Assembly: GCA_948567375.1 (NCBI GenBank)
Contig: OX419755.1
Span: 78,634,218-78,698,217 of the forward strand
Origin: Lunularia cruciata
Lineage: Eukaryota; Streptophyta; Marchantiopsida; Lunulariales; Lunulariaceae
Length of the DNA stretch: 64,000 bases
Direction of reading: 5' to 3'
A program made the position numbers and the translations under genes. Positions 11,600-22,806 of this stretch are shown here, piece by piece (the first letter of the stretch is position 1; every line of letters begins with the position of its first letter). The notes beneath the pieces are model-generated. The model made no database searches. It saw only the letters and a list, made by a program, of their open reading frames with translations, and had not been told where the DNA came from.

Positions 11600-13620
11600 A
11601 TCATGACGACCTGATTTGAAGTCTCTTCCTCTCATCATAGCGGCAATTTCAACGGTGTAAGTTGACTCCAAGGTCCAAAATGAGTTTTAGTCAGCTCTAC
11701 ACAAAGATCCCTTCTTCCAAATGGTACATGGTTGCCTTACAGCATGCAATAATGAGAAAAACACCTTCTCCATCAAGGAGGGCCTTCTATTCCATGAGGA
11801 TCGGATCTATGTTCCAACTAAAGGTGATCTTTGACTTGTGCACCTTCAAGAAGCCCATGATTTACCCATTGCTGGTCACATGGGTGTGGACAAGACCTTG
11901 GGTACCCTCCAATGTCAATGGTGGTAGCCCAACATGACACGAGATGCTCAAGAATTTGTCTAATCATGTAAGAGCTGCCAACGTAACAAGGCAAGCAACC
12001 AAAAGCCGAGTGGACTCCTTCAACCACTCGCCGTTCCATCCGCTTGTTGGGAGCATGTGAGCTTGGATCTCATCACATCCTTGCCAAAGACAAAACAATG
12101 ACATATGGCAATTGTGGTGTTTGTGGATAAACTTAGTAAGCAAATCCACTTGGCACCAACCTGTAATACCGTGGATACTCTAACCTTAGTGCAAATCTAC
12201 TTTGACAATGTCTTCAAGCATCATGGGATGCCATGTGTACTCATCTCCAACCATGATCCTTGATTTCCCAGGAAGTTTTGGCAAGCACTCTTCCAAATAC
12301 TCGGCACCAAGCTTGCTTTGTCCATGGCCTGTGAGCCGGCCTGTCTCTCACTCAGGATGAACCTCTGATGGCTATTATGGTAGCGCACCATGGACTAAGA
12401 AGGCAAGGAACCCAAACTCCATCATACTCCTCCAAGGCTAACACTCTAAGACTCAAGACATTGCTCACTAGAGAGATCAATGAGAGAGAGATAGTTGCAA
12501 ATGAAAGGATGATGAGTACCTCCTCACCCCTTGTTTATATACTTGTGAAATAGCTATGTACCAAAGTTACTAATTATTGTAGTAACTCAAGTTACTAGAC
12601 TAAAAGTCAAGTAAAGTCAAAAAGTAGAAAGGAATATCCATTCACATGGGCATATTCCCCTAAGCATGTGGTCTTATCTTGACCCAACCACTAAGTCAAG
12701 GATTCCTTTACATGGGCTATCCTTAGACTAAAGAAGAATCCAAAACAAAAAGGCTTGCGGGCCCAAGAGTTCTCAACTCTTTCCTCAAAGCCAAACACCT
12801 AGGAATAATACCAAGTCAACACACTAAAATCCAAAATAGTTGTGCTCATCTTTTCTACTTCCTCTAAAGTAAGGTCCCCTCTATCTTAGCTATGACTAAC
12901 TTTAGCTAACCATGACTAATATAGAACCATCCTTTATCTCTATATAAATAATATCTCTTAAGTACTTGTAAAACCAAGCTAAATATCACAATACCACACA
13001 CATGCACAAATGGGTGTTACAGGCCTATCATCCTCAAACTGATGGACAAACTGAACGTGCAAATCATACATTGGAGGATATGTTGTGTGCCTTTGTCAAT
13101 GTCCACCATACCAATTGGGATGAATGTCTTGCAGCTACAAAATTTGCGTACAACAATTCCAAACAGGCAAGCACAAATTTTCTCCTTCCTTTCTCAATTT
13201 TGGCCAAGATTTGCTTGTCCCAAATTCTCTTCTTGCTCCCTCTCCATCTCAGGTTTCTCATACTTCTACATTCTTGACCATTATATCCAAATCTCTCCAA
13301 CAAGCCAAGTCTCACCTCCTTGTTGCTAAGAATTGCCAAAAAACAATATGTGGACCGCCATCATCGTGATCTCACCTTTGAAGTCGGTGATAAAGTCATG
13401 CTATTCTCTAGTAACCTCTCTCTTCTACTTGATACCCAAGTTTGTAAACTTGCCCCTAATTGGATAGGATTGATATCACACAAATTGTCTCTCTTGTTGC
13501 TTATCGACTTGCCTTGCCTTGTGACATGCGTATCCATCCTGTCTTTCATATTTCCAAGTTGAAAGCCTTTGTTCCTAACCCCTCTTCCTTTTACTCTCAA
13601 GTCCAACCTCCCCCTCTTCC
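11600..13620 (+). pseudogene. Chr-a integrase, split by a solo LTR
   Basis: Decayed zinc-binding region (about 11850-12000) and core. The catalytic-Glu region follows the inserted LTR and reads YHPQTDGQTERANHTLEDML at 13022-13080, with the expected Glu. Downstream text matches the integrase C-terminal domain of Chr-b. Integrase joins element DNA to the chromosome. It is inactivated by multiple stops and by the 692-bp insertion at 12330-13021. Confidence 0.8.
12330..13021 (+). mobile_element. Solo LTR, family E, inside the Chr-a integrase
   Basis: The Chr-b sequence is continuous across this point (GTCCACGGCCTATCATCC), whereas Chr-a carries 692 extra bases that start TGTGAGCC and end GTGTTACA. 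GGCC(T) is duplicated on both sides. A TATA-like CTATATAAATAAT lies near 12940. TG...CA ends and the 4-5 bp duplication indicate a solo LTR; orientation follows the TATA box. No other copy is in the window, so the parent element is unknown. Confidence 0.8.
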
Positions 13621-13629
13621 TGTCCCTAT

Positions 13630-13830
13630 CAATGATCATGAGGAGTACAAAGTTGATCGTATCCTTGCGGGTCGCCATATTCAACAAGGCTGTTGCCAAC
13701 ATATGGAGTACAAGGTCCTTTGGAAAGGGTATCTCCTTCATGATGCCACATTGGAACCTCTTTCTCACCTCCAAAATGCATAGACGGCCATCCAAGAATT
13801 TGAAGCTTCACTTGCGACGAGGACATCACC
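13630..13830 (+). pseudogene. Chr-a chromodomain
   Basis: EYKVDRILAGRH, then YKVLWKGYLLHDATLEPLSH and LQNA, match the chromodomain pattern (hydrophobic strand, VKWKGY, ATWEP, LxNA), here at the C-terminus of the integrase. In chromoviruses this domain is thought to bind methylated histone H3 and direct integration to particular chromatin. W of ATWEP is L here and a stop follows LQNA, so it is degenerate but unmistakable. Confidence 0.85.
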
Positions 13831-13849
13831 AACTAGCAGTGGGGGAATA

Positions 13850-14215
13850 TGTAACAATATGGAGTTTAGTGACAAATTTAGTCGGGCTTACGAAGTAGCA
13901 CATAAGACAAATTAGCCTAGAATATTCCAGAAGTATCTAGAAAGCTTCTTGGGAAGCTTCCTGGCTAGCTTAGCTTGCACCTCAAGTAAGTAGCTTCTTG
14001 AAGGAAGCTTCTAGAAGCTTCCAACTAGCTTAGCTTAGCTTGCCAAGTAAGCGGCTTCTAGAAGGAAGCTTCTTGAGAAGCTTCTCAAGAGCCTTGTATG
14101 CTACCTATAAATACCAAAGCCAAAGCTCATGTTAGGCATTCGGACTTTTCCCACATTCAAGTGTCCCAATGTGAGTTTCCATTCTCATATCTCTCCCCGG
14201 TCTCGGTCTTTTACA
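13850..14215 (+). repeat. 3' LTR of Chr-a
   Basis: 366 bp, TGTAACAATATGG to GGTCTTTTACA, preceded by the polypurine tract at about 13838-13848. It is shorter than the 5' LTR by loss of one of the AAGCTTC repeat blocks. Confidence 0.9.
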
Positions 14216-14220
14216 TATAG

Positions 14221-15200
14221 CTTCTCCAAAGAGAAGGTAGCCTGATAGTGCAATTTCCATATACAGTACCGAGCATAACTCAAATTGCATAGTTAGAGTG
14301 CACAACAATGTGAATTGTCTGTTTTTGCAAGTAAATTTTCCAAAAGGTCAAATTCTCACTTAGTTTAAAGAGTGTATTATTTACCTTGCTTTGAAAGTAT
14401 TATCGTCAACTGGAATAGTAATTTAGAGAGGAAAAGTAGAGATTCCTATTGGTAGAGAAAACCTTCTCATACCACAAGCTTCAAAAATTATATGTTCCTC
14501 TACATCAAAAGAAGTTTCCATGAATTTTAGAAGAGAAACTCCTATAATGAAAGTGATAGAAACTACCAAGAACCACTGTTGCTACCTGTCAACATCAAGC
14601 GGGCATTGGAGGCTGCATTGTGAAGCTAATTTTGGCCTTCTACATTCAAGCTAAGTAGAGGGAAGTTTCAAGAACAGGTGAGGGATGGCCAAGCAATAAG
14701 AAAGGGCAAGATGGTGGTCATGAAGTCTAGAGGTGCCAAAGTTGACCTTGCCAAGTATGATGGATGCTTTGATTATCTCCTATGGGAGCATCATACTCAA
14801 GGCATGCTCAAGGCCAATGGTTTTGGGAAATTGTTGAGACCCGAGACCAATTTGGTGTTAGAGGATGATTGGGATGACATGTTGGAGATAATTGTACACA
14901 TATTGTTTTAAATCTATAGCCACATGTCATCAAACAATTGTACAAGGAGTACATTACTCTTTTTGATGTGCTAAAACAAAATTACCATCAAAAGAGTTAT
15001 CAAATTGTCTCTACACATCCTTGAAGCTGATGAGAGTCAAGATGAAGGAAAATGAGACCAAGTTACAAGATCATATCAATGCCTTCAATGATCTCATTAT
15101 GGACTTGCAAACTCTTGGAGAGGACTTGAGTGATGAGAGAAAGGCACTCCACATGTTGAGTTCTCTCCCTAAGTTCAATTTTGATTGAGCAATTTTGATG
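14221..15200 (+). pseudogene. Copia Gag
   Basis: From about 14678 the text reads KYDGCFDYLLWEHHTQGML and, after frame changes, HINAFNDLIMDLQTLGEDLS followed by DERKALHMLSSLP. This is the typical Ty1/copia Gag (UBN2-type) pattern. 14221-14670 upstream is leader-like with nothing recognised. The zinc knuckle and protease expected after Gag are missing: the text passes directly to the pre-integrase region at about 15205. Confidence 0.75.
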
Positions 15201-15204
15201 AATG

Positions 15205-16455
15205 ACCATCCCTATCAAATTGTAGGCATTCGATTTGTTAAGATTCAAATTTTTGATGGGCTTGTGTGCACATTGACTAATATCAAGCATATCCCTGACA
15301 TGAGGAAGAACTTGATATCTCTTGGCATTGTTAGACAGAAATGGTCATCAATGGGAAGTAGTTGATGGTGTACTTCAATTCATAGCTAGGGGAAAAGTCA
15401 TCTTGAAGGGAAATAGGCATAAGAATCTATATGTGCTAGAGTGCAACAATGTTTATGGAGAAACTCATGCTACTAGATCTTATGATATGATTAACTACTT
15501 ATGACGTTAGTGAGAAGAGCATGTCTATTCCAAGAAAGGCTTTATTTCTACACTACGGTCTAGTAGTTTAGAATTCTGTGAGTATTGTGTACTAAGGAAG
15601 CAACATCAAACTACTTTTGGTGTTGGAACTTATAGTTCCAAAAGGATTCTTGATTATATACATAGTGACGTGTGGTGCCCATCCTCCTACTCCTTCATAG
15701 TCTGGAAATATGTACTATGTATCTTTCATCAATGATTATTTAAGGTTTGTATGGATTTACTTTATGCGTCAGAAGTCTGAGGTCTTTGTCACTTTCAAGA
15801 AGTGGAAAGTGCAAGTTGAGACTCAGATTGGTAAGAAAGTGAGATTTTTGCACTCAAATAATGGGGGAGGAGGGATACACTTCTAGAGAATTTGAGGTGT
15901 ATTGTCAACAAGAGGGGATAACTTGCCATCTCACTGTAGTATATATTCCACAGTAGAATGGTGTTGTTGAGTGGCTCAATCAAACACTATTGGAGCAAAT
16001 GAGGAGAATGTTGAGCTAATCAGGTTTATCACATGCATTTTGGGCTGAAGCTTTCAACATTGCAGCTTATTTAGTAAATCTTTCCCCTTCCATTGTGATT
16101 CATTACATGACACCGTTTAAGAGGCAAAGACTGCCTACACATTACAATCATTTGGTAGTCATTGGATGTAATGCTTATCCTCTCATACCCAAGGAAAGTA
16201 GATCTAAGCTAGATTGTACTTCCAAGAAATGTGTTCTTCTTGGCTACCAAAGTGGTGTGAAGGGTTACAGGTTGTGGGATCCCCTCACCTATAAATTGAT
16301 TGTCAATAGAGATGTTTTATTCAATGAGTCTAGATCATTGATCTAGGAGGAGAAAGCTCAGACTACTCATATTGACAAGGGAAAATCTCCTCTAAATATT
16401 GTTGAGGAGGAGATTAATTATGCTGGTTTTCATGACAAGGCACAAGGAGGTGCTC
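15205..16455 (+). pseudogene. Copia pre-integrase and integrase, interrupted by Met-a
   Basis: HIPDMRKNLISLG and LERN-like text give the Gag-pre-integrase domain. CEYCVLRKQHQTTFG is the zinc-binding end, IHSDVWCP carries the first catalytic Asp, and SNNGGGYTSREF has Asn where the second catalytic Asp is expected. GVVEWLNQTL retains the Glu. The 83-codon frame at 16095-16346 covers the LGCNAYPLIPKESRSKLDC-type C-terminal part. The frame then continues as EEINYAGFHDKAQGGA, where Met-a inserted, and resumes in frame at 31961. Confidence 0.85.
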
Positions 16456-16902
16456 TGTCACGCCATTTGTAGTGTTGCATCTAGATGCTTGGACACTGGA
16501 GTTCTAGTGATAGTAGTTAGAATTATTTCAGCAGTTTCTCAAAGACTACTTTCCGACGGTCAGATTTTATGTTTGGGTATTGACTTCACAGTAGGGCCCA
16601 CCGTCACTTTGCACCATTTGCACCGTCGAGTGTACCATCAACGGGACTGTTAGGGTTCAGACCTAGCTCGAGTCTAGGGGGTATACTTTCAAAGTGCAGC
16701 TCCAGAGAGCTCACTTCTTTGATGTTGAGCCTTTGAGTTCTTGGCTATGGTGGACAGAGGCCGGCGAGCGTCACCTGGATTCTCTATGCTTGAGTGGGTG
16801 TGGCTTGACTGTAGTCAGTGCCCATTTGTTGGCAGTTATAGAGTGACAGATCAAGTACTGATCTGAATTGAGTTGAGTTGAGAGTGGTAAACAATCTAAT
16901 AA
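16456..16902 (+). repeat. Met-a 5' LTR segment 'S'
   Basis: About 447 bp, from TGTCACGCCATTTGTAGTG to ACAATCTAATA. It is closely similar to 31406-31854. The element begins exactly here, next to copia sequence. The 106-bp segment 'T' that precedes S at the 3' end of the element is absent at this 5' end. Confidence 0.85.
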
Positions 16903-17592
16903 CATCAGAGAAGTGAAGTCAAAGGGAAATTGGGTGCATGAACTTTGAGTGTTGGTGGTATCTCCAAGCTCGGTGGATCATTGGTAGCTTGATTCAAGTT
17001 CAGCTTTTCCATAGTGTGCAAAAGCGCTGGCCAAATTTTGAGCAAAGAAGGAGCAAATTTCAAGCAGTGGTTGTGATTTTGAACTCAGGAGGTGAAAGTG
17101 GGACCAATTTGTTGCGAGTTGGGCTCAAAAAATCAAATTGAAGGTGGAGTTGGGAAGCTATTCTCATGACTTTATGATTTGGAGAAACTTGTGTTGTCAA
17201 TTTGGCTTGAGTGGAAAGTTAGTGGGGGATTTGGCGGTCAGCCAACTTTAGGGTTTATGTCATATTTTACATCAGATTTTAGCTTCATTTTACGTCATAT
17301 TTTGGCCAGATTTGGAGGATTTTTGCTAGTTCGGAGGACTTTTGTAGATTTGGAGAAGTTTGCCAATTTTGGAGGAGGTTTGAAGTGGCAAGAAGAAAGG
17401 CCTCATTTGGCTGAATTTTGGTATTTCAAGGCTTCAAGGCATAGGGCTGTGGGCTATGAAGGCCTAGAAGGGCCAGCAAGCCAACGTGAGGCTAGCTAGT
17501 TTAGAGTAGATCTTGGTCATTGGTTGGCAAAATCTGCCTTTCTTGCTAGATTGTGCACAACAAGGTTTGACTCCTAGATCTCTTGTTCCTAG
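16903..17592 (+). repeat. Met-a 5' LTR downstream part (U5-like), first half
   Basis: Non-coding sequence that matches the reverse complement of 62930-63608 in Met-c. In Met-c it continues without interruption to a primer-site-like TGGTGTCAGAGTC, so this segment plus 23230-23405 should belong to a long 5' LTR or leader of about 870 bp. A frame at 17179-17499 is not conserved and is rejected as coding. CCTAG at 17588-17592 is the left duplication of Chr-b. Confidence 0.65.
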
Positions 17593-18001
17593 TGTAAAAG
17601 ACCAAAACCGAGGAGAGAAATAGGAGAATGGAAACTCACATTGGGGCACTTGAATGAGGGAAAACTCCGAATGCCTAGCATGAGCTTCGGCTTTGGTATT
17701 TATAGGTAGCATACAAGACTCATGAAGCTTCTCAAGAAGCTTCCTTGAGCCGCTTTCTTGGAGTGCAAGCCAAGTTAACCAAGAAGCTTCTCAAGAAGCT
17801 TCCTTCTAAAAGCCGCCTACTTGGAGTGCAAGCTAAGCTAGTTAGAAGCTTCTAGAAGCTACCTACTTAGGGTGCAAGTTAACTAGTTGGGAAGCTTCCC
17901 AAGAAGCTTCTTAGATACTTCTAGAATATTCTAGGCTATTTTGTCTTATTCTCTACTTCGTAAACCCGACTAACTTTGTCGCTAAACTCCATATTGTTAC
18001 A
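17593..18001 (-). repeat. 3' LTR of Chr-b
   Basis: 409 bp. It includes GAAGCTTCTAGAA at about 17850, three contiguous heat-shock-factor pentamer units, plus GGTATTTATAGG (TATA on the minus strand) near 17695. Confidence 0.92.
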
Positions 18002-18016
18002 TATTCCCCCGCCGCT

Positions 18017-18225
18017 AGTTGGTGACGTCCTCGTCGCCAGTGAAGCTTTGAATTCCTTGATGGCCATCTGTGCATTTTGGAGGTAGGAAAGAGGTTCCCA
18101 TGTGGCATCATGAAAGGGATACCCTTTCTAAAGGACCTTGTACTTCGTATGTTGGTGAAGGCCTTGTTGAATATGACGACGCGCAAGGATAAGATCAACT
18201 TTGTACTCCTCATGATCATTGATAG
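18017..18225 (-). pseudogene. Chr-b chromodomain
   Basis: Minus-strand text EEYKVDLILARRHIQQG, then KYKVL, a TAG where Trp is expected, KGYPFHDATWEPLSYLQNA and IKEFKASLATRTSPTS. This is the chromodomain fold pattern with ATWEP intact. It lies at the very C-terminus of Pol, just before the polypurine tract, as in chromoviruses. One TAG interrupts the aromatic-cage region. Confidence 0.88.
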
Positions 18226-18239
18226 GGACAAGCAAAGGA

Positions 18240-19480
18240 GGAGGTTGGACTCAAGAGGAAAAGGAAGAGGGGTTAGGAACAAAGGGTTTCAACTTGGAAA
18301 CATGAAAGACATGATGGATATGCATGTGACAAGGCAAGGCAAGTCGATAAGCAACAGGAGAGACAATGTGGGTGATATCAAAGGGTCCTATCCAATTAGG
18401 AGCAAGTTTACAAACTTGGGTATCAAGTAGGAGAAGGAGGTTACTAGAGGATAGCATGACTTTATTGCCAACTTCAAAGGTGAGATCACGATGATGGTGG
18501 TCCGCATATTGTTTTTTGGCAATTCTGAGCAACAAGGACGTGAGACTTGGCTTGTTGGAGAGATTGGGGTATAGTGGTCAAGAATGTGGAAGTATGAGGA
18601 ACCTGAGAGGGAGGGGGAGCAAGAAGCGAAACTGGAACAAGCAGATCTTGGCCAAAATTGAGAAAGAAGGGAGAAAATCCGGTGCTTGCCTGTTTGGAAT
18701 TGTTGTAGGCAAATTCTGCAGCTGCAAGACATTCATCCCAGTTGGTATGGTGGACATTGACAAAGGCCCGCAACATATCCTCCAATGTATGATTTGCACG
18801 TTCAGTTTGTCCATCAGTTTGAGGATGATAGGCCGTGGACAAAGTAAGCTTGGTGCCGAGTATCTAGAAGAGTGCTTGCTAAAACTTCCCAGTAAATTGA
18901 GGATCATGGTCACAAATGAGTACACGTGGCATCCTATGATGCTTGAAGACATTGTCGAAGTAGATTTGCGCTAAGGTTGGAGCATCCATGGTATCACAGG
19001 TTGGTGCCAAGTAGATTTACTTACTAAGCTTATCCACAAACACCACGATTGCGGTGTGTCCTTGTTTTGTCTTTGGCAAGGATGTGATGAGATCCAAGCT
19101 CACATGCTCCCAGCAAGCGGATGGAATGGCAAGCGATTTGAAGGAGTCCACTCGGCTTCTGATTATTGGCCTTGTTACATAAGCAGCTCTCACACAATAT
19201 GACAAATTCTCGAACATCTTGTGTCATGTTGGGCCACCACCATTGACATTGGAGGGTACCCAAGGTCTTGTCCATACCCATGTGACCAGCGATGGGTAAA
19301 TCATGGGCTTCTTGAAGGCGCACAAGTCGAAGATCACCTTTGGCTGGAACATAAATCCGGCCCGCATGGAATAGAAGGCCTTCCTTGAAGGAGAAGGTGT
19401 TGTACTCTTTGTCACCTGATGTTAGACAACCTTGTACCATTTGGAAGAAGGGATCTTGTTGGAGAGCTAACCAAAACTCA
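18240..19480 (-). pseudogene. Chr-b integrase
   Basis: The zinc-binding HHCC region (HDLPIAGHMGMDKTLG, later CESCLCNK) lies at the end of a long open frame (19030-20049). The catalytic part includes HPQTDGQTERANHTLEDMLR (about 18780-18836) with the catalytic Glu. A C-terminal segment with LAPNWIGPFDI and YRLALPCHMHIHHVFHVS follows at 18290-18420. Several frameshifts separate the pieces. It would insert the element; here inactive. Confidence 0.85.
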
Positions 19481-20080
19481 TTATGGATCTTGGGATCAAT
19501 TGACACCGTCGTAATTGCTACCGCAATGAGAGGAAGAGACTTCAAATCAGGTTGTCGTGACAGAGCATCAGGGATGACATGGAACCAACCTGGTTTGTAC
19601 TCAAGTTTGATGTCAAACAATTGGAGTTTCTCTTCCCATCGATGATGTTGACTCTTCATGTGCTCTAGGTGTAAGGTCTGCAACAATGACTTGTGATCAG
19701 TTTGCATGATCACTTGTTTCCCCAAGAGATAATGCCTCCATACCTTGGTGGCATATACCAGTGCAAGTTGTTCCCGATCTCGAGTAGAGTAATTTATTTC
19801 AGCTGTATTTAGTTGGTGAGACACAAAGGCAATGGGATGTAGTCCATCTGGAAATTCTTGTTGCAACATAGCTCCAATTGCAAAGTTAGAAGCATCAAAA
19901 TCAACCATACAAGGTAGTTGAGGATCATATGGTTGAAGAATGGGTCTCAAAGACACCATATTTTTCAAATTTTGGAATGCTTCTTCATGTTTGGTGTTCC
20001 ATTGGAAGCTCAAGTTATTTCCCAAGAGGTTAGTCAATGTTGCAGCCACATGAGCATAATAGTGGATGAATCACCGGTAA
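19480..20080 (-). pseudogene. Chr-b RNase H
   Basis: Within a 339-codon open frame: CMVDFDASNFAIGAMLQQ (first catalytic Asp), SHQLNTAEINYSTRDREQLA (catalytic Glu region), QVIMQTDHKSLLQTL (catalytic Asp), and the connection GWFHVIPDALSRQP. It degrades the RNA strand during reverse transcription. This domain is intact in sequence here, unlike in Chr-a, where it is deleted. It continues into the integrase zinc domain in the same frame. Confidence 0.88.
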
Positions 20081-20084
20081 AACT

Positions 20085-20960
20085 AGCAAATCCATTGAAT
20101 GCCCGTACTTCTGTAGCATCCTTTGGGGTAGGCCAATCAGTAATGGCCTTGATCTTCTCTTCTTCCATCTTGATCCCCTCTGATGAGATCTTATGACCCA
20201 AGAAGGTAACCTCCTTTTGCCAAAAAGCACACTTCGACTTCTTACAGTAAAATTTCCATTGTCATAGTCGTCTTAGGACCTCTTGCACATGATTCATGTG
20301 TTTAGCCTCTGTCTTGCTATAGATTAAGATACATCCAAGAATACCACCATTGACCGATCCAATAGTCCATCCAACACCCGATGCATCTGATCCATGAAGA
20401 TTGCTGGAGCATTAGTGAGTCCGAAAGGTAGAACTCTCCACTCAAAATGCCCATACCTTGTGCAAAAGGTAGTCTTTTGCACATCCTCTCTATCAATCGG
20501 AATTTGCCAATAGCCGCTATGAAGATCCAACTTGGAAAAGTAACATGCTCCACTTAGTTGATCAAGTAAGTCATCGATACGAGGCAAGGGATATGCATTC
20601 TTCATGGTTTGCTTATTGAGCCCACAATAATCAATACAAAATCAAAGTACTCCATCCTTCTTTGGAACATATAGTATCGATACACTCCCCAAGGAGAGGT
20701 ACTATGTTGTATGAAGTCCTTCTCCAACAACTCTATAAGTGTTGTTTGCAACTCCTCCAACTCCTTTGGTGAGAGCCGATAGATCGGTCTTCTCATTGGA
20801 GTACTCCTTGGCAATAACTCGATCTTGAAGGGCATACCTCGATCAGAGGGTAATCCCTTTGGCAGATCATCCAAAAACACGTCCGCAAACTCCTTAACTA
20901 TCCGATCAACCATTACTTGATGAGGCTCTTGGTCCTCCACAAATTGGTCTTGTGTAATCG
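20085..20960 (-). pseudogene. Chr-b reverse transcriptase
   Basis: Blocks in order on the minus strand: [55 protein letters not shown] (intact at the position stopped in Chr-a), [15 protein letters not shown], and VVFLD followed by VS. A small deletion (about 20330) removes the second catalytic Asp codon and shifts the frame, so the polymerase is dead. Downstream FLGHKISSEGIK-type text continues in another frame. Confidence 0.88.
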
Positions 20961-20967
20961 GCTTGAT

Positions 20968-21603
20968 CTACACCGCAAATACAGACTTATCTTCCTCCAA
21001 AGCTTGCTCTATGGCTGCTTTACTAACAAACTTCCCTTCTAGGGACTCATCTCTCTTCCAAACTTGCTCCATAGTTGCCTTCTTGGCAAACTTCCCATCT
21101 TGGGACTCCACTTCCTTCAAGGTTTGCTCTATGGCTACCTTCTCAACAAACTTCCCATCTTGGGCCTGACTATTCTTAGGTGTCTTACTCAGAGGTGCCA
21201 GACAACCTAATCGGAAATTCCTACCTTGGTGTTGTACTTGAATTTGGCGTCGGGTCCAATCAAATTGAACCTTATGACATTCAAGCCAAGGTAGACCCAG
21301 AATGATATCATAGTGTAGAGGTGCCACTATAAACCTCATACACTCCAAATACTCCTTCCCAATCTTGAAGGTAATAGGATGCGAGGTGCGGAATGCAGAA
21401 CCCTTTCTACCATCCGCCATCATCAAACTACTTCCAATTACTGACTTGATAGGAATACCCAATTCCTTTGCTACTTGCATAGACATGCAATTCTCTGAAC
21501 TTCCAGAATCAACCAAAATTCTACAACCTCGATTAGATATCATACCTTGCAAGTGAAGCAGACTTGCATAGGTCGAGCCTTCAATCCCATTAGAACTAAT
21601 CAA
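20968..21603 (-). pseudogene. Chr-b protease with a three-repeat linker
   Basis: An open frame of about 211 codons. CRILVDSGSSENCMS carries the retropepsin DSG, and YDIILGLPWLECH the ILG block. After the protease come three consecutive 20-residue repeats, each beginning (D/E)GKF(V/A) and containing a (A/T)(I/M)EQ core, ending at VFAV and a TAG (20968). The linker leads into RT. Chr-a lacks these repeats. Their role is unknown; a flexible spacer between protease and RT is the simplest reading. Confidence 0.85.
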
Positions 21604-21629
21604 GCTCCCAATAGGTGGCTCAAAATCTC

Positions 21630-22545
21630 CTATTGGGATTCCTTGTTTCCCTGATCATTCCGCTCCACAACCTCCACTTGGGCAACTTGTCGAGGTCGTC
21701 CATTCTTGAGTGGACATTCAGCAATGCAATGCCCCAATTGGCGAAAATAGAAACAACTACCATTTTGTCGCAATTTCTCTCTGTCCACCATGCTCAGTGG
21801 TCTTTGTTGAATTGCATCAATCTCCATTGGTGCTGGCTCCTCCACTTGTGTGTAGTGTATTGGTAGGCTTTGTGGAGGTCAAGGTCGAGACCAAGTTGTT
21901 GCCACCAAGGAATCAAAACGTTTGGCCAACCGCATGGCTTCCTCCAAGTGTTGTGGCTCTTGCATGGTTACCTCTAATTTGGTTCTTGCCTTCAAGCCCC
22001 TCACAAATTGATCCAGAGCTTCACCTTCCAGAATATTTGGGATCTGCATGACGGTGTTTTGGAACTGCGAGATGTAACTTCTTACAAAGCCAATATGTTT
22101 CAACTCTGCCAACTTATCCCGTGCAGCCTGTATGGCATTTATAGCTTGGAACCGACTGATTATTGCGCTCTTGAATTTCGCTCATGTCAAGATCGGTGCA
22201 ACCATTTGTCGTTCGGCTCGCTCCACTCAAAATCTCCACCATAGCTTTGCTACTCCATCCAATTGGCTAGAAGCCAAGAGAATCTGTTTTTGCTCATCTT
22301 GTAGATTGGTAGCTTCAAAATAACGTTCAAAATCAAACACAAAATTCTCCACTGCACCCGGGAGATTCTTGCCTTCAAATACCTTGGGTTTAGGGAATTG
22401 AATGAGATCTTCTCCATCTTGAACTGGCGCTCTATCTATCTGTTCTTGTCGTTGTTGGTCTTATTCATCCAACAATCGAGTAAGATGCTCGATTTGTTGT
22501 TGCATTGCAAGGATAACATCCGGTATTGCCGCCATTGCTTCTACT
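21630..22545 (-). pseudogene. Chr-b Gag
   Basis: SYISQFQNTVMQIPNILEGE and ALDQFVRGLKARTKLEV are typical of Ty3 capsid (retrotransposon gag family). They are followed by MEEPAPMEIDAIQQRPLS and the zinc knuckle CFYFRQLGHCIAEC, in which the second cysteine of CX2CX4HX4C is Phe. The capsid packages element RNA. The N-terminal part (22120-22545) is in shifted frames. The knuckle defect differs from that in Chr-a, so both copies decayed separately. Confidence 0.85.
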
Positions 22546-22793
22546 CTATTCCATTACCCTCAATTTATCTAGTTGATTAACACATAGATACAACACGTCC
22601 ACCGTTCTCCATAAGTTACCACCGGAAGTATCAACGGTTCCTCTAAGACAGTGATCATATGTAGAAAATCCTGCCCAAAGCGCGAGGTGATGAATTATGT
22701 GAAATGATGTTTTGGTAATATTTGGACATGAAAGTCCCAATGGTTTGGTGAAAGTGGATTTGGTGGTCCATAAATTCCATCCATCCCATTTTT

Positions 22794-22805
22794 GCTCTGA
22801 TACCA
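22794..22805 (-). promoter_or_regulatory. Primer binding site of Chr-b
   Basis: On the minus strand TGGTATCAGAGC, the complement of the 3' end of plant initiator tRNA-Met, two bases inside the 5' LTR. The identical site is at 8999-9010 in Chr-a. A one-base variant (TGGTATTAGAGC) lies at 57742-57753 in Chr-c. Confidence 0.92.
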
Positions 22806-22806
22806 A

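Larger units (their letters stand above)
8586..14215 (+). mobile_element. Chr-a: Ty3 chromovirus (chromodomain integrase), defective
   Basis: LTRs are 8586-8997 and 13850-14215, with perfect TSD TATAG (8581-8585 and 14216-14220). The primer site TGGTATCAGAGC at 8999-9010 matches the 3' end of initiator tRNA-Met, and the polypurine tract GTGGGGGAATA directly precedes the 3' LTR. Gag, protease, RT, integrase and chromodomain occur in chromovirus order. Most of RNase H is deleted: the sequence jumps from the RT C-terminus to the RNase H end near 11502. A 692-bp solo LTR interrupts the integrase. Numerous stops. Confidence 0.93.

Noticed and set aside
17179-17499. 106-codon plus-strand open frame
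   Set aside because: It lies in the U5-like part of the Met 5' LTR. The matching region of Met-c (reverse complement of about 62930-63300) does not keep the frame.
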